From JBBSOK01 sp965219125 (GTDB lineage: Bacteria > Bacteroidota > Bacteroidia > Flavobacteriales > Flavobacteriaceae): DNA of 64,000 bases. The notes below the pieces were generated by a model, which did no database searches, was not told where the DNA came from, and saw nothing but the letters and a program-made list of their open reading frames with translations. Shown here one piece after another: positions 41,758-50,544 of the stretch (the stretch's first letter is position 1; every line of letters begins with the position of its first letter). The stretch is taken from the NCBI GenBank assembly GCA_965219125.1, contig CBDCMO010000002.1:1426001-1490000 (forward strand). The letters are read 5' to 3'. A program made the translations under genes and the position numbers.

Positions 41758-42762
41758 TCAGGCTATAAATCCATTTTCCCTTGCGTGCTTTAAAGCATCT
41801 TCACTCTTAGCAACAAACAAAACAGACGTTGTCTGATAATTTTCATACAAACCTCTAACTCGCAACATCTTTTTGGCATGATTAACGTCTCGCAAGTAAA
41901 TTGCTAAAATCCGGTCGGGATAGTTTTCGGCAATTTCGAGGTAAATATCTGCATCGTGCTCGCCGCTATCGCCAATTAAAATAAATTTTAAATCTTTGTA
42001 AGCCCCTAAAAGATTGATTATTTCTTTCTGTTTTTGCGGCTTTTCAGGTTTGTATTTTTTCGCAAAAGGGTTTACAAAATCACGCAGCAAAATAGGCCCT
42101 TTTGGAAAATTGTTTTTCTTTAAAAAATGTTCAAGATATAAATACAAATTCCACGGACTATGGCTTACGTAGAAAATTGGGTTTGCATTATTGCCCGATT
42201 TTCCCAAATGTAATTTTTGATAAAAAGCAGCTGCGCCTTCAAGCGGAACACGTTTTTCGGCACGTTTTAGCAACGTATTTTTGGCAACTCTCCATTTAAA
42301 ACGTGACGTTAATCCTGTATGAACAATGGTATCATCAATATCACTGATTACCCCAAATTCAATTTCTTCACCTGGTATTAAAATTTCACCTTTAAATATA
42401 TTGTTGTTGTTAATTTTTCTGTTGAAGTAACCATCTTTATAGGAAATATCATACTGCAGCCAACCGTTATCATCGGTTAATTTGCGAAGGTTTTCAATTT
42501 GTTTATCAATAAGAAAATAACCTTCGTTGTCGGTTTCGGTTTCAATTATAATTCCGTTGGGTAATTTTAAAACTAAGGGTGCATTTTTAATTTCATCTGT
42601 TTCAAAACGCTTGTAAGTATTCATCAATAAAGAAAAAACACTCTTTTTTGAAAGGTCTATACCTTCATCTTCCAACGCCCTGCCTTTTACGTACAAATGG
42701 TTTTCAGTCCCATAACTTTGGAAGGTAATAATTTGTAAAGGGTCTTTTTTGAAGAAGGACAT
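41758..42762 (-). CDS. App1-family (DUF2183) phosphatase-like protein
   Basis: 334 residues. The haloacid dehalogenase-type motif is in EFGVISDIDDTIVHTGL (DxDxT with DIDDT), followed by FYVSHSPWNLYLYLEHFLKK and the late motif KFILIGDSGEHDADIYLEIA. App1-type proteins in yeast are phosphatidate phosphatases; the bacterial substrate is not established. No signal peptide. N-terminal part (about 1-130) is beta-rich, as usual in the family. Convergent with ppk1. Confidence 0.85.
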   Translation of the reverse strand: MSFFKKDPLQIITFQSYGTENHLYVKGRALEDEGIDLSKKSVFSLLMNTYKRFETDEIKNAPLVLKLPNGIIIETETDNEGYFLIDKQIENLRKLTDDNGWLQYDISYKDGYFNRKINNNNIFKGEILIPGEEIEFGVISDIDDTIVHTGLTSRFKWRVAKNTLLKRAEKRVPLEGAAAFYQKLHLGKSGNNANPIFYVSHSPWNLYLYLEHFLKKNNFPKGPILLRDFVNPFAKKYKPEKPQKQKEIINLLGAYKDLKFILIGDSGEHDADIYLEIAENYPDRILAIYLRDVNHAKKMLRVRGLYENYQTTSVLFVAKSEDALKHARENGFIA

Positions 42763-42890
42763 ATTAGATTTGAGACATTAGATTTGAGATGTGAGATTGA
42801 ATTATTATAAAATTAAAAAATGAAAGATAGACTTTTCATAAAAATCATATTAATGAAACAAACGAATAAGAATAAAAATAAAGAATAAAA

Positions 42891-42920
42891 AAATAAAGCT
42901 CCACCAAACGGCAGAGCTTT
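42891..42920 (-). terminator. Terminator after hppA
   Basis: AAAGCTC (42895-42901) and GAGCTTT (42914-42920) form a 7-bp stem. Read on the minus strand it is followed by ATTTTTTTA. It lies about 50 bp downstream of the hppA stop. Confidence 0.7.
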
Positions 42921-42970
42921 ACTATATATTAAAGAATTTTCAATTCAAAAATTTTTAATTCAGAATTAAT

Positions 42971-45514
42971 TTACTCTTTATCTTTTATCTTAATTTTCAT
43001 ATTCTCAACATCCTTCAACATTGCACGAACCTCATCTTCAGTGCCATTAAAAGATTTCTTTTCAACTTCAGTAACACCGTTTACAGTTCTTCTTATTTCA
43101 ACATTTGCGGTTACTTGGTCGTTACTATCGTTGTTAAGCATTTCGACATACGTTTCGGTTTTATCGTTTAAACCCACGGCACCAACCATATAATTTCCAT
43201 CGTTGTTAAGTAAGTTAACCTGCTTATCCGTTAAAATGATTTTATCACCATTGGCGTTTATCATATATACTTCCGAAGAAGAAGTTGCAGATTCAGAAAT
43301 TCCAACATTCTCAGAATGATTGCCTAAAATTGGCGCGATTACAAGACCAATTAAGCAAGTAAGTTTAATAAGAATATTCATTGAAGGACCAGAAGTATCT
43401 TTAAACGGGTCACCAACAGTATCTCCCGTAACAGCAGCTTTATGCGCTTCGCTACCTTTGTAAGTCATTTCGCCATTAATTAGCACACCAGCTTCAAACG
43501 ATTTTTTCGCGTTGTCCCAAGCACCACCAGCATTGTTCTGGAAAATCGCCCAAAGAACACCACTTACGGTAACACCTGCCATATAACCACCTAACATTTC
43601 TGCAATTGCAACACTATTCATTCCAAAAGCCATAGGCACGAATGCAATAACCAAAGGAAAACCAATGGTTAAGATTCCTGGTAATAACATTTCTTTTAAA
43701 GATGCTTTTGTTGAAATTGCTACACATTTGTCATATTCTGGTTTTCCAGTACCTTCCATAATTCCTGGAATTTCACGGAATTGTCTTCTAACTTCATTTA
43801 CCATTTGCATGGCAGCTTTACCAACTGCGTTCATCGCTAATGCCGAGAATACAACCGGAATCATACCACCCACAAATAACATTGCTAAAACTGGCGCTTT
43901 AAAGATATTTATACCGTCAATTCCTGTAAAGGTTACATAAGCAGCAAATAATGCTAAAGAAGTTAATGCCGCCGAAGCGATTGCAAAACCTTTACCCGTT
44001 GCAGCCGTTGTGTTACCAACAGAATCTAGAATATCGGTACGTTCACGAACGATTGGTTCTTGTTCACTCATTTCGGCAATACCACCTGCGTTATCAGAAA
44101 TAGGTCCGAAAGCATCAATTGCCAATTGCATAGCTGTTGTTGCCATCATTGCTGAAGCTGCAAGTGCAACACCGTAGAAACCTGCAAAGGCGTAAGAAGC
44201 CCAAATTGCACCAGCAAAAAGTAAAACTGAAGGAAAAGTAGAAATCATACCAGTCGCTAAACCAGCAATAATATTTGTTCCTGCACCTGTTGAAGATTGT
44301 TGAACTATTTTTAAAATTGGTTTTTTACCTAAACCTGTGTAATATTCGGTAACCGATGATATAGTTGCACCTACAACTAAACCAACTAATGTAGCATAAA
44401 ACACACGCATTGAAGAAATTTCTTGAAGACCTTCGCCAAAGAAATTCATATTCATTTTTTCTGGTAACATCCACGTTACAAGTCCAAAACAAGATACAGC
44501 AACAAGTAAAATTGATACCCAGTTACCTAGGTTTAAAGCGTCCATAACTTGAGACTCCTTTGCATCGTTACTTTTTATTTTTACAAGCATTGTACCTATA
44601 ATAGATATAACAATACCCACGCCTGCAATTGCCATTGGCAATAATATTGGGCCAATACCGCCAAAAGCGTCATTAATTGCGCCACCCATATCTTTTATAA
44701 CATAGTTTCCTAAAACCATTGCGGCTAGTACTGTTGCAACATAACTACCAAATAAATCGGCACCCATTCCGGCAACATCACCAACGTTATCTCCAACGTT
44801 ATCTGCAATTGTGGCTGGGTTACGCGGATCATCTTCTGGAATACCAGCTTCTACTTTACCAACTAAATCTGCACCAACATCTGCTGCTTTCGTATATATA
44901 CCACCACCAACTCTTGCAAACAATGCGATAGATTCTGCTCCAAGAGAGAAACCCGCTAATGTTTCAAGAACGATTGTCATTAATTCCTGAGGAGATCTTG
45001 TTATACCATCTACTGTAACTGGCTCCCAAACACCGTTCATAAAAACGTGAAAGAAAATAATAAAGAATAAAGTAAGACCTAAAACTGCAAGACCTGCAAC
45101 ACCTAAGCCCATTACTGTACCACCACCAAAAGATATTTTTAAAGCGTCTGGCAAACTTGTACGAGCAGCTTGTGTGGTTCTAACGTTTGTCTTTGTTGCA
45201 ATTTTCATCCCCATATTTCCAGCCAATGCCGAGAAAAATGCACCGAAAATAAAAGCTATTACTATTAATATATGTGTAGTTGGAACAACAAATGATACAA
45301 CTGCCAAGGCAACACTCACGATAACCACGAAAATTGCAAGTAATCTGTATTCGGCATTTAGGAAAGCTAAGGCGCCTTCGTAAATGTGATCGCTTATTTC
45401 TTTCATCTTACCATCGCCCGGATTTTGTTTTAATACCCACGAACGTTTAACGGCCATAAAGATTAAGCCTACTATCGCCATTAGTATTGGCGCATAAATC
45501 ATCATTGATTCCAT
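42971..45514 (-). CDS. hppA: Membrane-bound ion-translocating pyrophosphatase HppA
   Basis: 847 residues with about 16 membrane segments in the first ~730. PPi-binding motif: GADLVGKVEAGIPEDDPRN, then ATIADNVGDNVGDVAGMGAD. The segment GNTTAATGKGFAIASAAL has Ala at the position known to distinguish K+-dependent enzymes, which favours a Na+ or Na+/H+ pump; the ion is not certain. A soluble extension of about 115 residues (from about 733, with EVYMINANGDKIILTDKQVN) follows the last helix, beyond the usual enzyme. Has its own promoter (45541-45571). It hydrolyses PPi and pumps ions outward across the inner membrane. Notable because the soluble ppa gene 4.4 kb away is broken. Confidence 0.95.
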   Translation of the reverse strand: MESMMIYAPILMAIVGLIFMAVKRSWVLKQNPGDGKMKEISDHIYEGALAFLNAEYRLLAIFVVIVSVALAVVSFVVPTTHILIVIAFIFGAFFSALAGNMGMKIATKTNVRTTQAARTSLPDALKISFGGGTVMGLGVAGLAVLGLTLFFIIFFHVFMNGVWEPVTVDGITRSPQELMTIVLETLAGFSLGAESIALFARVGGGIYTKAADVGADLVGKVEAGIPEDDPRNPATIADNVGDNVGDVAGMGADLFGSYVATVLAAMVLGNYVIKDMGGAINDAFGGIGPILLPMAIAGVGIVISIIGTMLVKIKSNDAKESQVMDALNLGNWVSILLVAVSCFGLVTWMLPEKMNMNFFGEGLQEISSMRVFYATLVGLVVGATISSVTEYYTGLGKKPILKIVQQSSTGAGTNIIAGLATGMISTFPSVLLFAGAIWASYAFAGFYGVALAASAMMATTAMQLAIDAFGPISDNAGGIAEMSEQEPIVRERTDILDSVGNTTAATGKGFAIASAALTSLALFAAYVTFTGIDGINIFKAPVLAMLFVGGMIPVVFSALAMNAVGKAAMQMVNEVRRQFREIPGIMEGTGKPEYDKCVAISTKASLKEMLLPGILTIGFPLVIAFVPMAFGMNSVAIAEMLGGYMAGVTVSGVLWAIFQNNAGGAWDNAKKSFEAGVLINGEMTYKGSEAHKAAVTGDTVGDPFKDTSGPSMNILIKLTCLIGLVIAPILGNHSENVGISESATSSSEVYMINANGDKIILTDKQVNLLNNDGNYMVGAVGLNDKTETYVEMLNNDSNDQVTANVEIRRTVNGVTEVEKKSFNGTEDEVRAMLKDVENMKIKIKDKE

Positions 45515-45540
45515 AAAATTCTAATTAGTTTTTAGCGTGG

Positions 45541-45571
45541 CAAAAGTAATACTTTTAAGGGAACTACAAAA
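45541..45571 (-). promoter_or_regulatory. hppA promoter
   Basis: On the minus strand: TTTTG (45567-45571), 18 bp, then TACTTTTG (45541-45548), a full match to the Bacteroidota TTTG / TAnnTTTG consensus. It lies 27 bp before the hppA ATG. Confidence 0.75.
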
Positions 45572-45969
45572 TGGGGTTTTCCAAAGGCTGGCAGTAGTGA
45601 TACTTTCATTTGAAATTCGGTTACTTTAAAGTCGCAATATTCAGTCGCAGTTTGCAGTTTAAACAAAGTTACGGTTAAAAAAGTCGCTGTATTCAGTAAT
45701 CCCCTCAGCTTATTCAACTTATTTCTTGAAATTATTTAATAAGCAAAATTGAATTTTAAGAATTTATACCAATTAAAAAATAAAGGGCAGCTTAAATAAA
45801 CCGTATCCTTAGTTATTTGGAAGGTTAGAATTAAGAGTATTTACATCAAAAAATAATTGATTCTAAATTAGAAATATATTACAAAACTTCAATTTATTTG
45901 TGTTCGCTTGAAAGTAATTGTAGAAAACTTGGACTATTCTCATTATAATAGCAAATTAAAAAAATTCTA
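45572..45969. other. Non-coding spacer between divergent hppA and YHS genes
   Basis: About 400 bp. A 61-residue frame at 45532-45717 on the minus strand has no plausible coding character and covers the hppA promoter. The YHS gene's promoter is expected here, but no confident boxes were found. No other gene or repeat seen. Confidence 0.5.
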
Positions 45970-46440
45970 ATGAAAAATTTCCTTCTTACTTTAACTGCAA
46001 TTCTATTTATCTCAACAAGCATTTTGGCTCAAGATAAAGACAAATCACACAATCTTAACAAAAACAATATTGCAATTAGAGGCTACGACCCAGTTGCATA
46101 TTTCACTGAAAATATGGCGGTTAAAGGCAAAAAGGAATATGCCGTAAAAGTAAATGATGTTGTTTATTACACGTCTTCCTCAAAAAATAGGGAGTTGCTA
46201 CAAAAAAATCCAGAAATGTACGAACCACAATATGGCGGTTGGTGCGCATACGCAATGGGTGACGATGGAACTTATGTTTGCATAAACCCAAAGGCTTTTG
46301 AAATAATTGATGGCAAACTTTATCTTTTTTACAAAAACATACTTTCTAACACCAAAAAAAAATGGGATGAAAATGAAGCTGAATTAAAACAACAGGCAGA
46401 CCAAAATTGGAAAGAAAAAATGAAAATGCAAATACAATAA
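45970..46440 (+). CDS. Exported YHS-domain protein
   Basis: 156 residues. Signal peptide MKNFLLTLTAILFISTSILA. The YHS-type domain contains NIAIRGYDPVAYFTENMAVK, KKEYAVKVNDVVYYTSSSKN and YGGWCAYAMGDDGTYVCINP, with paired cysteines that could bind a metal. The C-terminal tail is a charged helix (KKKWDENEAELKQQADQNWK). First of a four-gene same-strand run with 25-, 17- and 6-bp gaps. Confidence 0.85.
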   Translation: MKNFLLTLTAILFISTSILAQDKDKSHNLNKNNIAIRGYDPVAYFTENMAVKGKKEYAVKVNDVVYYTSSSKNRELLQKNPEMYEPQYGGWCAYAMGDDGTYVCINPKAFEIIDGKLYLFYKNILSNTKKKWDENEAELKQQADQNWKEKMKMQIQ

Positions 46441-46465
46441 TTAAACAACCATAAAACCACTATTC

Positions 46466-46831
46466 ATGAAGAAATTCCTTTATTGGGCAATTAGAATTGT
46501 GCCCGCCGCTATTTTACTGCAAAGTTTATTTTTTAAATTTACCGCTGCACCAGAAGCTGTGCATATATTTACTGAATTGGGCGTAGAACCCTATGGCCGT
46601 ATCGGTCTTGGCGTGGTTGAACTTATAACAGCAATTTTACTAGTTATTCCAAAAACTGCTTATTATGGTGCCATTTTGGGCGTAATTCTTATGATTGGCG
46701 CATTAGGTTCACATTTGGCAGTTCTAGGAATTGAAGTTCAGGGCGACGGTGGAAAACTTTTCATATTGGCAGTTGTAACCCTGTTATTTTGCGCCGCATA
46801 CTTACTATATAGAAAAAAGTTAGTAGCTTAA
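46466..46831 (+). CDS. DoxX-like small membrane protein
   Basis: 121 residues with four hydrophobic segments: YWAIRIVPAAILLQSLFFKF, GLGVVELITAILLVIPKTA, GAILGVILMIGALGSHLAVL and LFILAVVTLLFCAAYLLY. The pattern is that of DoxX-type/SURF-like four-helix membrane proteins. Lies 25 bp after the YHS gene and 17 bp before the DinB-like gene, so one operon. Function unspecific. Confidence 0.8.
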   Translation: MKKFLYWAIRIVPAAILLQSLFFKFTAAPEAVHIFTELGVEPYGRIGLGVVELITAILLVIPKTAYYGAILGVILMIGALGSHLAVLGIEVQGDGGKLFILAVVTLLFCAAYLLYRKKLVA

Positions 46832-46848
46832 TCTTCACATATAACTTT

Positions 46849-47343
46849 ATGCTTTTTACTTCCATAAAAAATAATCTTAGGGAATTGACTCAATTATTGG
46901 ATAAACTTTCAGCACAACAATTTTCCCATAATTGTGAAGTACTTAGTGGTGGCAGTATCGGTGCCCATTACAGACATATTATTGAAATTTATACTTGCCT
47001 ATTAAGCAATTATGATTTTGGTAAAATAAATTATGATAACCGCAAACGTGATATTAAAATGCAGACTGATCCTGAAATTGCAGTTGAAAAATTATCTTTT
47101 ATTGAAAAAAACATAGAACGCATCAATAAAAAATTAACTTTGAAACAATGCCTAAACGATACTGAAGTTATTTTTGAAACCAACTATTATCGTGAACTTT
47201 TATATAATCTTGAGCATGCAATACACCATCAAGCATTAATAAAAATTGCCGTTAACTCTTTTCAAAATATTGACATTTCGGAATATTTTGGAGTATCGCC
47301 AGCAACTATTGCCCATAGAAATAAATGTGATCAACAATCTTAA
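46849..47343 (+). CDS. DinB-family putative metal-binding protein
   Basis: 164 residues. Helical, with SIGAHYRHIIEIYTCLLSNY (first histidines) and ELLYNLEHAIHHQALIKIAV (second histidine cluster), the usual metal-binding triad of the DinB/YfiT superfamily. Family members act as thiol-dependent transferases or isomerases, but the substrate is unknown. Ends 6 bp before the ATP-grasp gene. Confidence 0.8.
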   Translation: MLFTSIKNNLRELTQLLDKLSAQQFSHNCEVLSGGSIGAHYRHIIEIYTCLLSNYDFGKINYDNRKRDIKMQTDPEIAVEKLSFIEKNIERINKKLTLKQCLNDTEVIFETNYYRELLYNLEHAIHHQALIKIAVNSFQNIDISEYFGVSPATIAHRNKCDQQS

Positions 47344-47349
47344 CATTGT

Positions 47350-48402
47350 ATGCCCTTTAGAAATCTTAAAATATTTTGGCACAAAGTAAGACATTGGGAA
47401 TATTGGAATATGCACATTGTATATCTACCAATTTATTTTCTTTATGGTTACTATTCAATCAAGGCAAAATCCATTTGCTTTTTTAATGCCGTAAATCCGT
47501 CAATTAAAAACGGCGGACTTATTATGGAATCAAAAAAGCAGATTTATGATTTAATGCCACAGCAATATTATGCAAAAACGGTTTTGATTACTTCCAAAAT
47601 TTCTTCGGAAGAATTGCTGAAGCTGATGCAATCAGAAAGGTTTGATTATCCAATAATTACAAAGCCAGATATAGGTCTTCGCGGAAGTGCCGTAAAAAAA
47701 ATTCATTCTTTTGAAGAATTAGTACACTATCACAAAAAAGCAAATTTTCATTATTTAATTCAGGATTTTATTAATTTCCCCAATGAAATAGGAATATTTT
47801 ATGTTCGGTATCCAAATGAAAAAACGGGAAGGATTACGGGTATCGTTTCAAAAGAAACCCTTACAGTAATTGGCAATGGTTTTTCAACTGTTGAAGAATT
47901 GTTGGATAAAACGCCGAGGTTTCAAATTCAAATTAAAAATCTTCGCAAAGAAAGCGGTTCAATATTTAAAAACGTTCTTTCGAAAAATGAGAAGCTTACG
48001 TTGATGCCTTTTGGAAGCCATTGCCGAGGAGCAAAATTCACAGATTTCAGCAATATAATTACACCTCAACTTACACAATCAATCAATAAAATTTGTCACA
48101 ATATTGAAGGATTTTATTACGGCAGATTAGATGTAATGTATGACACCATTGAAGATCTTGAAAAGGGAAAAAACCTGATGATAGTTGAATTAAATGGCGC
48201 AAAGAGTGAGCCAACGCATATTTACGATCCTGAACATTCAATATTTTTTGCTTGGAAAACATTGGCGCAACATATAAAATATATGTTCGAAATAAGCCGA
48301 ATAAACCACAAGAGCAAAGCAGCTACCTATTTAAAATATAACGTTGGCATACGAGAAATGCAAGCTCATTTTCTTCAAAATAAGAAGATAGTAAATTTCT
48401 AA
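47350..48402 (+). CDS. ATP-grasp family ligase-like protein
   Basis: 350 residues. ATP-grasp motifs: YPIITKPDIGLRGSAVKKIH (nucleotide-binding strand and glycine-rich loop) and KNLMIVELNGAKSEPTHIYD (the metal-binding E-N). The middle, FHYLIQDFINFPNEIGIFYV, resembles the D-alanine-D-alanine ligase fold. N-terminal 45 residues have a hydrophobic stretch (HIVYLPIYFLYGYYSIKAKS), possibly membrane-associated. Last gene of the YHS/DoxX/DinB run. The substrate is unknown; a peptide ligase role is a family-level inference. Confidence 0.75.
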   Translation: MPFRNLKIFWHKVRHWEYWNMHIVYLPIYFLYGYYSIKAKSICFFNAVNPSIKNGGLIMESKKQIYDLMPQQYYAKTVLITSKISSEELLKLMQSERFDYPIITKPDIGLRGSAVKKIHSFEELVHYHKKANFHYLIQDFINFPNEIGIFYVRYPNEKTGRITGIVSKETLTVIGNGFSTVEELLDKTPRFQIQIKNLRKESGSIFKNVLSKNEKLTLMPFGSHCRGAKFTDFSNIITPQLTQSINKICHNIEGFYYGRLDVMYDTIEDLEKGKNLMIVELNGAKSEPTHIYDPEHSIFFAWKTLAQHIKYMFEISRINHKSKAATYLKYNVGIREMQAHFLQNKKIVNF

Positions 48403-48514
48403 AAACTCGAGTGTAAATTTCCTTTACAACGTTAAACCTATCACAAATAACTGAATATGAAGTAAGTACTGTAATTCATTACGACCTAAAAAGCTAACAA
48501 TTAAAACTATTGTA

Positions 48515-49873
48515 ATGAAAAAATTAATCCCAATTATTTTATGCGCCTTTGCATTAACTTTTGTTGGATGCAACAATACTGATGACAATTCCACTCCAAC
48601 CGCAAACGCAGATTTCACGATCACAATTGAAAATATTTCGACTCCAAAGAGTTTCATTGGCTCAGGTGTTTTTAATACGCCCGTGGGAGAGAATACTCCT
48701 GGCCCAGCAACACCAGGCAAAAAATATGAATTTACAATAAATGCAGGCCGCAGTCAGCATTTATCTTTTGCTACAATGCTTGCGGCAACAAACGATCTTA
48801 TTTTTGGACCAACAGGTGAAGGTATTGCTCTTTATGACACAAATGGCGATCCAATTTCTGGTGATGTTACAGACCAAGTTTATCTTTGGGATATTGGTAC
48901 AGAAGTGAATGAAGAACCAGGCGTAGGACCAAATACGGTAACCAACCAACCCGCTCCAAATACTGGGGTGGAAGAAAATGGTGTAGTATTGAATATTGCT
49001 GATGTAACGACAGGTTTTCAGTTTAACTTTCCTCCAGTAAATGAAATTATAAATGTAACTATCACACATTTAACGGGTACAGAATTTATGGTGAGTATTG
49101 AAGATTTATCTACTGCTATGCTTAATACAAGCCAAGGGGTGCGCCCAGCGCCACTTTCTCCCGGCGTTTGGACTATCCATAGTGGCACAAATCCTTTGTA
49201 TAAAGTAGGAAATCCTGATTATGATAAAGGGGTTGAAGGTATCGCAGAAGATGGAAGTCCAACAGTTCTAGGTGCATATGTAGCAACTGAAACAGGTGTA
49301 ACCTACCCAGCTTCACCAGGCGCATGGTTAGTACATTCAAACGGAACAAAGCCACTTTTTACAGATGGAGCGGCAGATTATGGCAAAGGTATTGAAGGAA
49401 TAGCCGAAGATGGTAGTGCAACAAATTTGGGGAGTCATCTAAATAGTTTGGACGGTTATCAATCTGGAGCCGTATTTAATATGCCAGTTGGAAGTAGTGC
49501 TCCGGGACCTTTACTTCCAGGTTCAAAATATGAATTTTCTTTTAATGCTACTTCAAATGACAATTTATCATTTGCTACAATGCTAGCAGCAACGAACGAT
49601 GTGTTTTTTGGAACGGATGAAGAAGGAATTAAGTTGTTCGATACAGGCGGAAATCCAATAAGTGGCGATATTACAGATCAAATATATCTTTGGGATGCAG
49701 GGACTGAGGTTAATGAAGAACCCGCAATAGGGCCAAATACAGTAACAAACCAATTACAACCAAATACTGGCATTACCGAAAATGGAACTGTAAAATTGTT
49801 AAGCAGTGTTATAGATGGTTACACATATCCACTCGTTAATAATACCATAAGAGTAACTATTACAGCTAACTAA
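48515..49873 (+). CDS. Lipoprotein with two spondin-type domains
   Basis: 452 residues. Lipoprotein signal MKKLIPIILCAFALTFVGC. Domain 1 (about 28-260) and domain 2 (about 320-452) share near-copies: SFATMLAATNDLIFGPTGEG against SFATMLAATNDVFFGTDEEG, and LWDIGTEVNEEPGVGPNTVT against LWDAGTEVNEEPAIGPNTVT. Two shorter repeats in between end in GIAEDGSPTVLG and GIAEDGSATNLG. This pattern matches spondin-domain proteins of this phylum, probably surface-exposed and involved in binding. Role unknown. Followed by a bidirectional terminator. Confidence 0.8.
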   Translation: MKKLIPIILCAFALTFVGCNNTDDNSTPTANADFTITIENISTPKSFIGSGVFNTPVGENTPGPATPGKKYEFTINAGRSQHLSFATMLAATNDLIFGPTGEGIALYDTNGDPISGDVTDQVYLWDIGTEVNEEPGVGPNTVTNQPAPNTGVEENGVVLNIADVTTGFQFNFPPVNEIINVTITHLTGTEFMVSIEDLSTAMLNTSQGVRPAPLSPGVWTIHSGTNPLYKVGNPDYDKGVEGIAEDGSPTVLGAYVATETGVTYPASPGAWLVHSNGTKPLFTDGAADYGKGIEGIAEDGSATNLGSHLNSLDGYQSGAVFNMPVGSSAPGPLLPGSKYEFSFNATSNDNLSFATMLAATNDVFFGTDEEGIKLFDTGGNPISGDITDQIYLWDAGTEVNEEPAIGPNTVTNQLQPNTGITENGTVKLLSSVIDGYTYPLVNNTIRVTITAN

Positions 49874-49892
49874 TTTTACTGATTTTTGAATT

Positions 49893-49931
49893 AAAAAAGG
49901 TCGAAAAGCAATTGCTGTTTTCGACCTTTTT
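49893..49931. terminator. Bidirectional terminator between spondin and ppa genes
   Basis: AAAAAAGGTCGAAAA and TTTTCGACCTTTTT pair over about 14 bp (49893-49907 with 49917-49931), with the T-run on either side, suiting the two convergent genes. Confidence 0.8.
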
Positions 49932-49947
49932 AAATTTGTTGGTGTAT

Positions 49948-50459
49948 TTATATACTGAAGTCTCCTTTTACTTCTGGCTTATTCTTGTATCTTTTTACAA
50001 ATTGGTTGTATATTTCAACGGCTTCTTTTGCATCGCCCCAACCTTCAACATCTACTTTTTTCTTTTCTAAATCTTTATAAACCTGAAAAAGTGCTCAATC
50101 TCTTTTAAGGTGTGTTGATTCATATCGCTTAAATCGTTTAAACGGCTCCAAATTGGATCAGAAACTGGTACGCATATTACTTTTTCGTCCGGTCCCTTTT
50201 CATCTGCCATATGAAAAACACCAATTGGTTTAACCTAAACTACACACATGGGGAAAGTTGGTTCGCCACCCATAACCAATACATCAAGTGGATCTCCATC
50301 TAAAGCAAATGTTTCAGGAATAAAACCGTAATCTGCCGGATACATCATACTGCTGAAAAGCATACGGTCAAATCTGATCTTCTTCAATTTAAAATCGTAT
50401 TCGTATTTGTTACGGCTTCCTTTTGGTATTTCTATTAATACGTCGAAAGTTTTATTCAT
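49948..50459 (-). pseudogene. ppa: Soluble inorganic pyrophosphatase gene, broken by a stop and a frameshift
   Basis: Reads MNKTFDVLIEIPKGSRNKYE, then YPADYGFIPETFALDGDPLD (active-site DGDPLDVLV), then MCVV followed by an in-frame TAG (50235-50237). The same frame continues VKPIGVFHMADEKGPDEKV and VSDPIWSRLNDLSDMNQHTL to HFF. At about 50084 one base is missing and a second frame gives QVYKDLEKKKVDVEGWGDA to GDFSI and a stop. The whole gene equals 512 bp, one short of a multiple of three. Two independent lesions make a decayed gene more likely than one reading error, but sequence quality should be tested. -7-like TATTTTTG lies at 50482-50489. Confidence 0.85.
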
Positions 50460-50544
50460 AATTTATTTAAATTTTTCGCTGCAAAAATAAAGATTGCAAA
50501 TTGTTCATATGAAGTAAATTAGTCAAAATTTTTCATTGGTAATT

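Noticed and set aside
45532..45717. A 61-residue minus-strand frame upstream of hppA
   Set aside because: It overlaps the hppA promoter, has no start context and unusual composition, and no similarity that I recognise.
50482..50489. TATTTTTG as ppa promoter -7 box
   Set aside because: Good -7 match, but no TTTG at a suitable distance; the gene is broken, so expression is uncertain. Not listed as a promoter.
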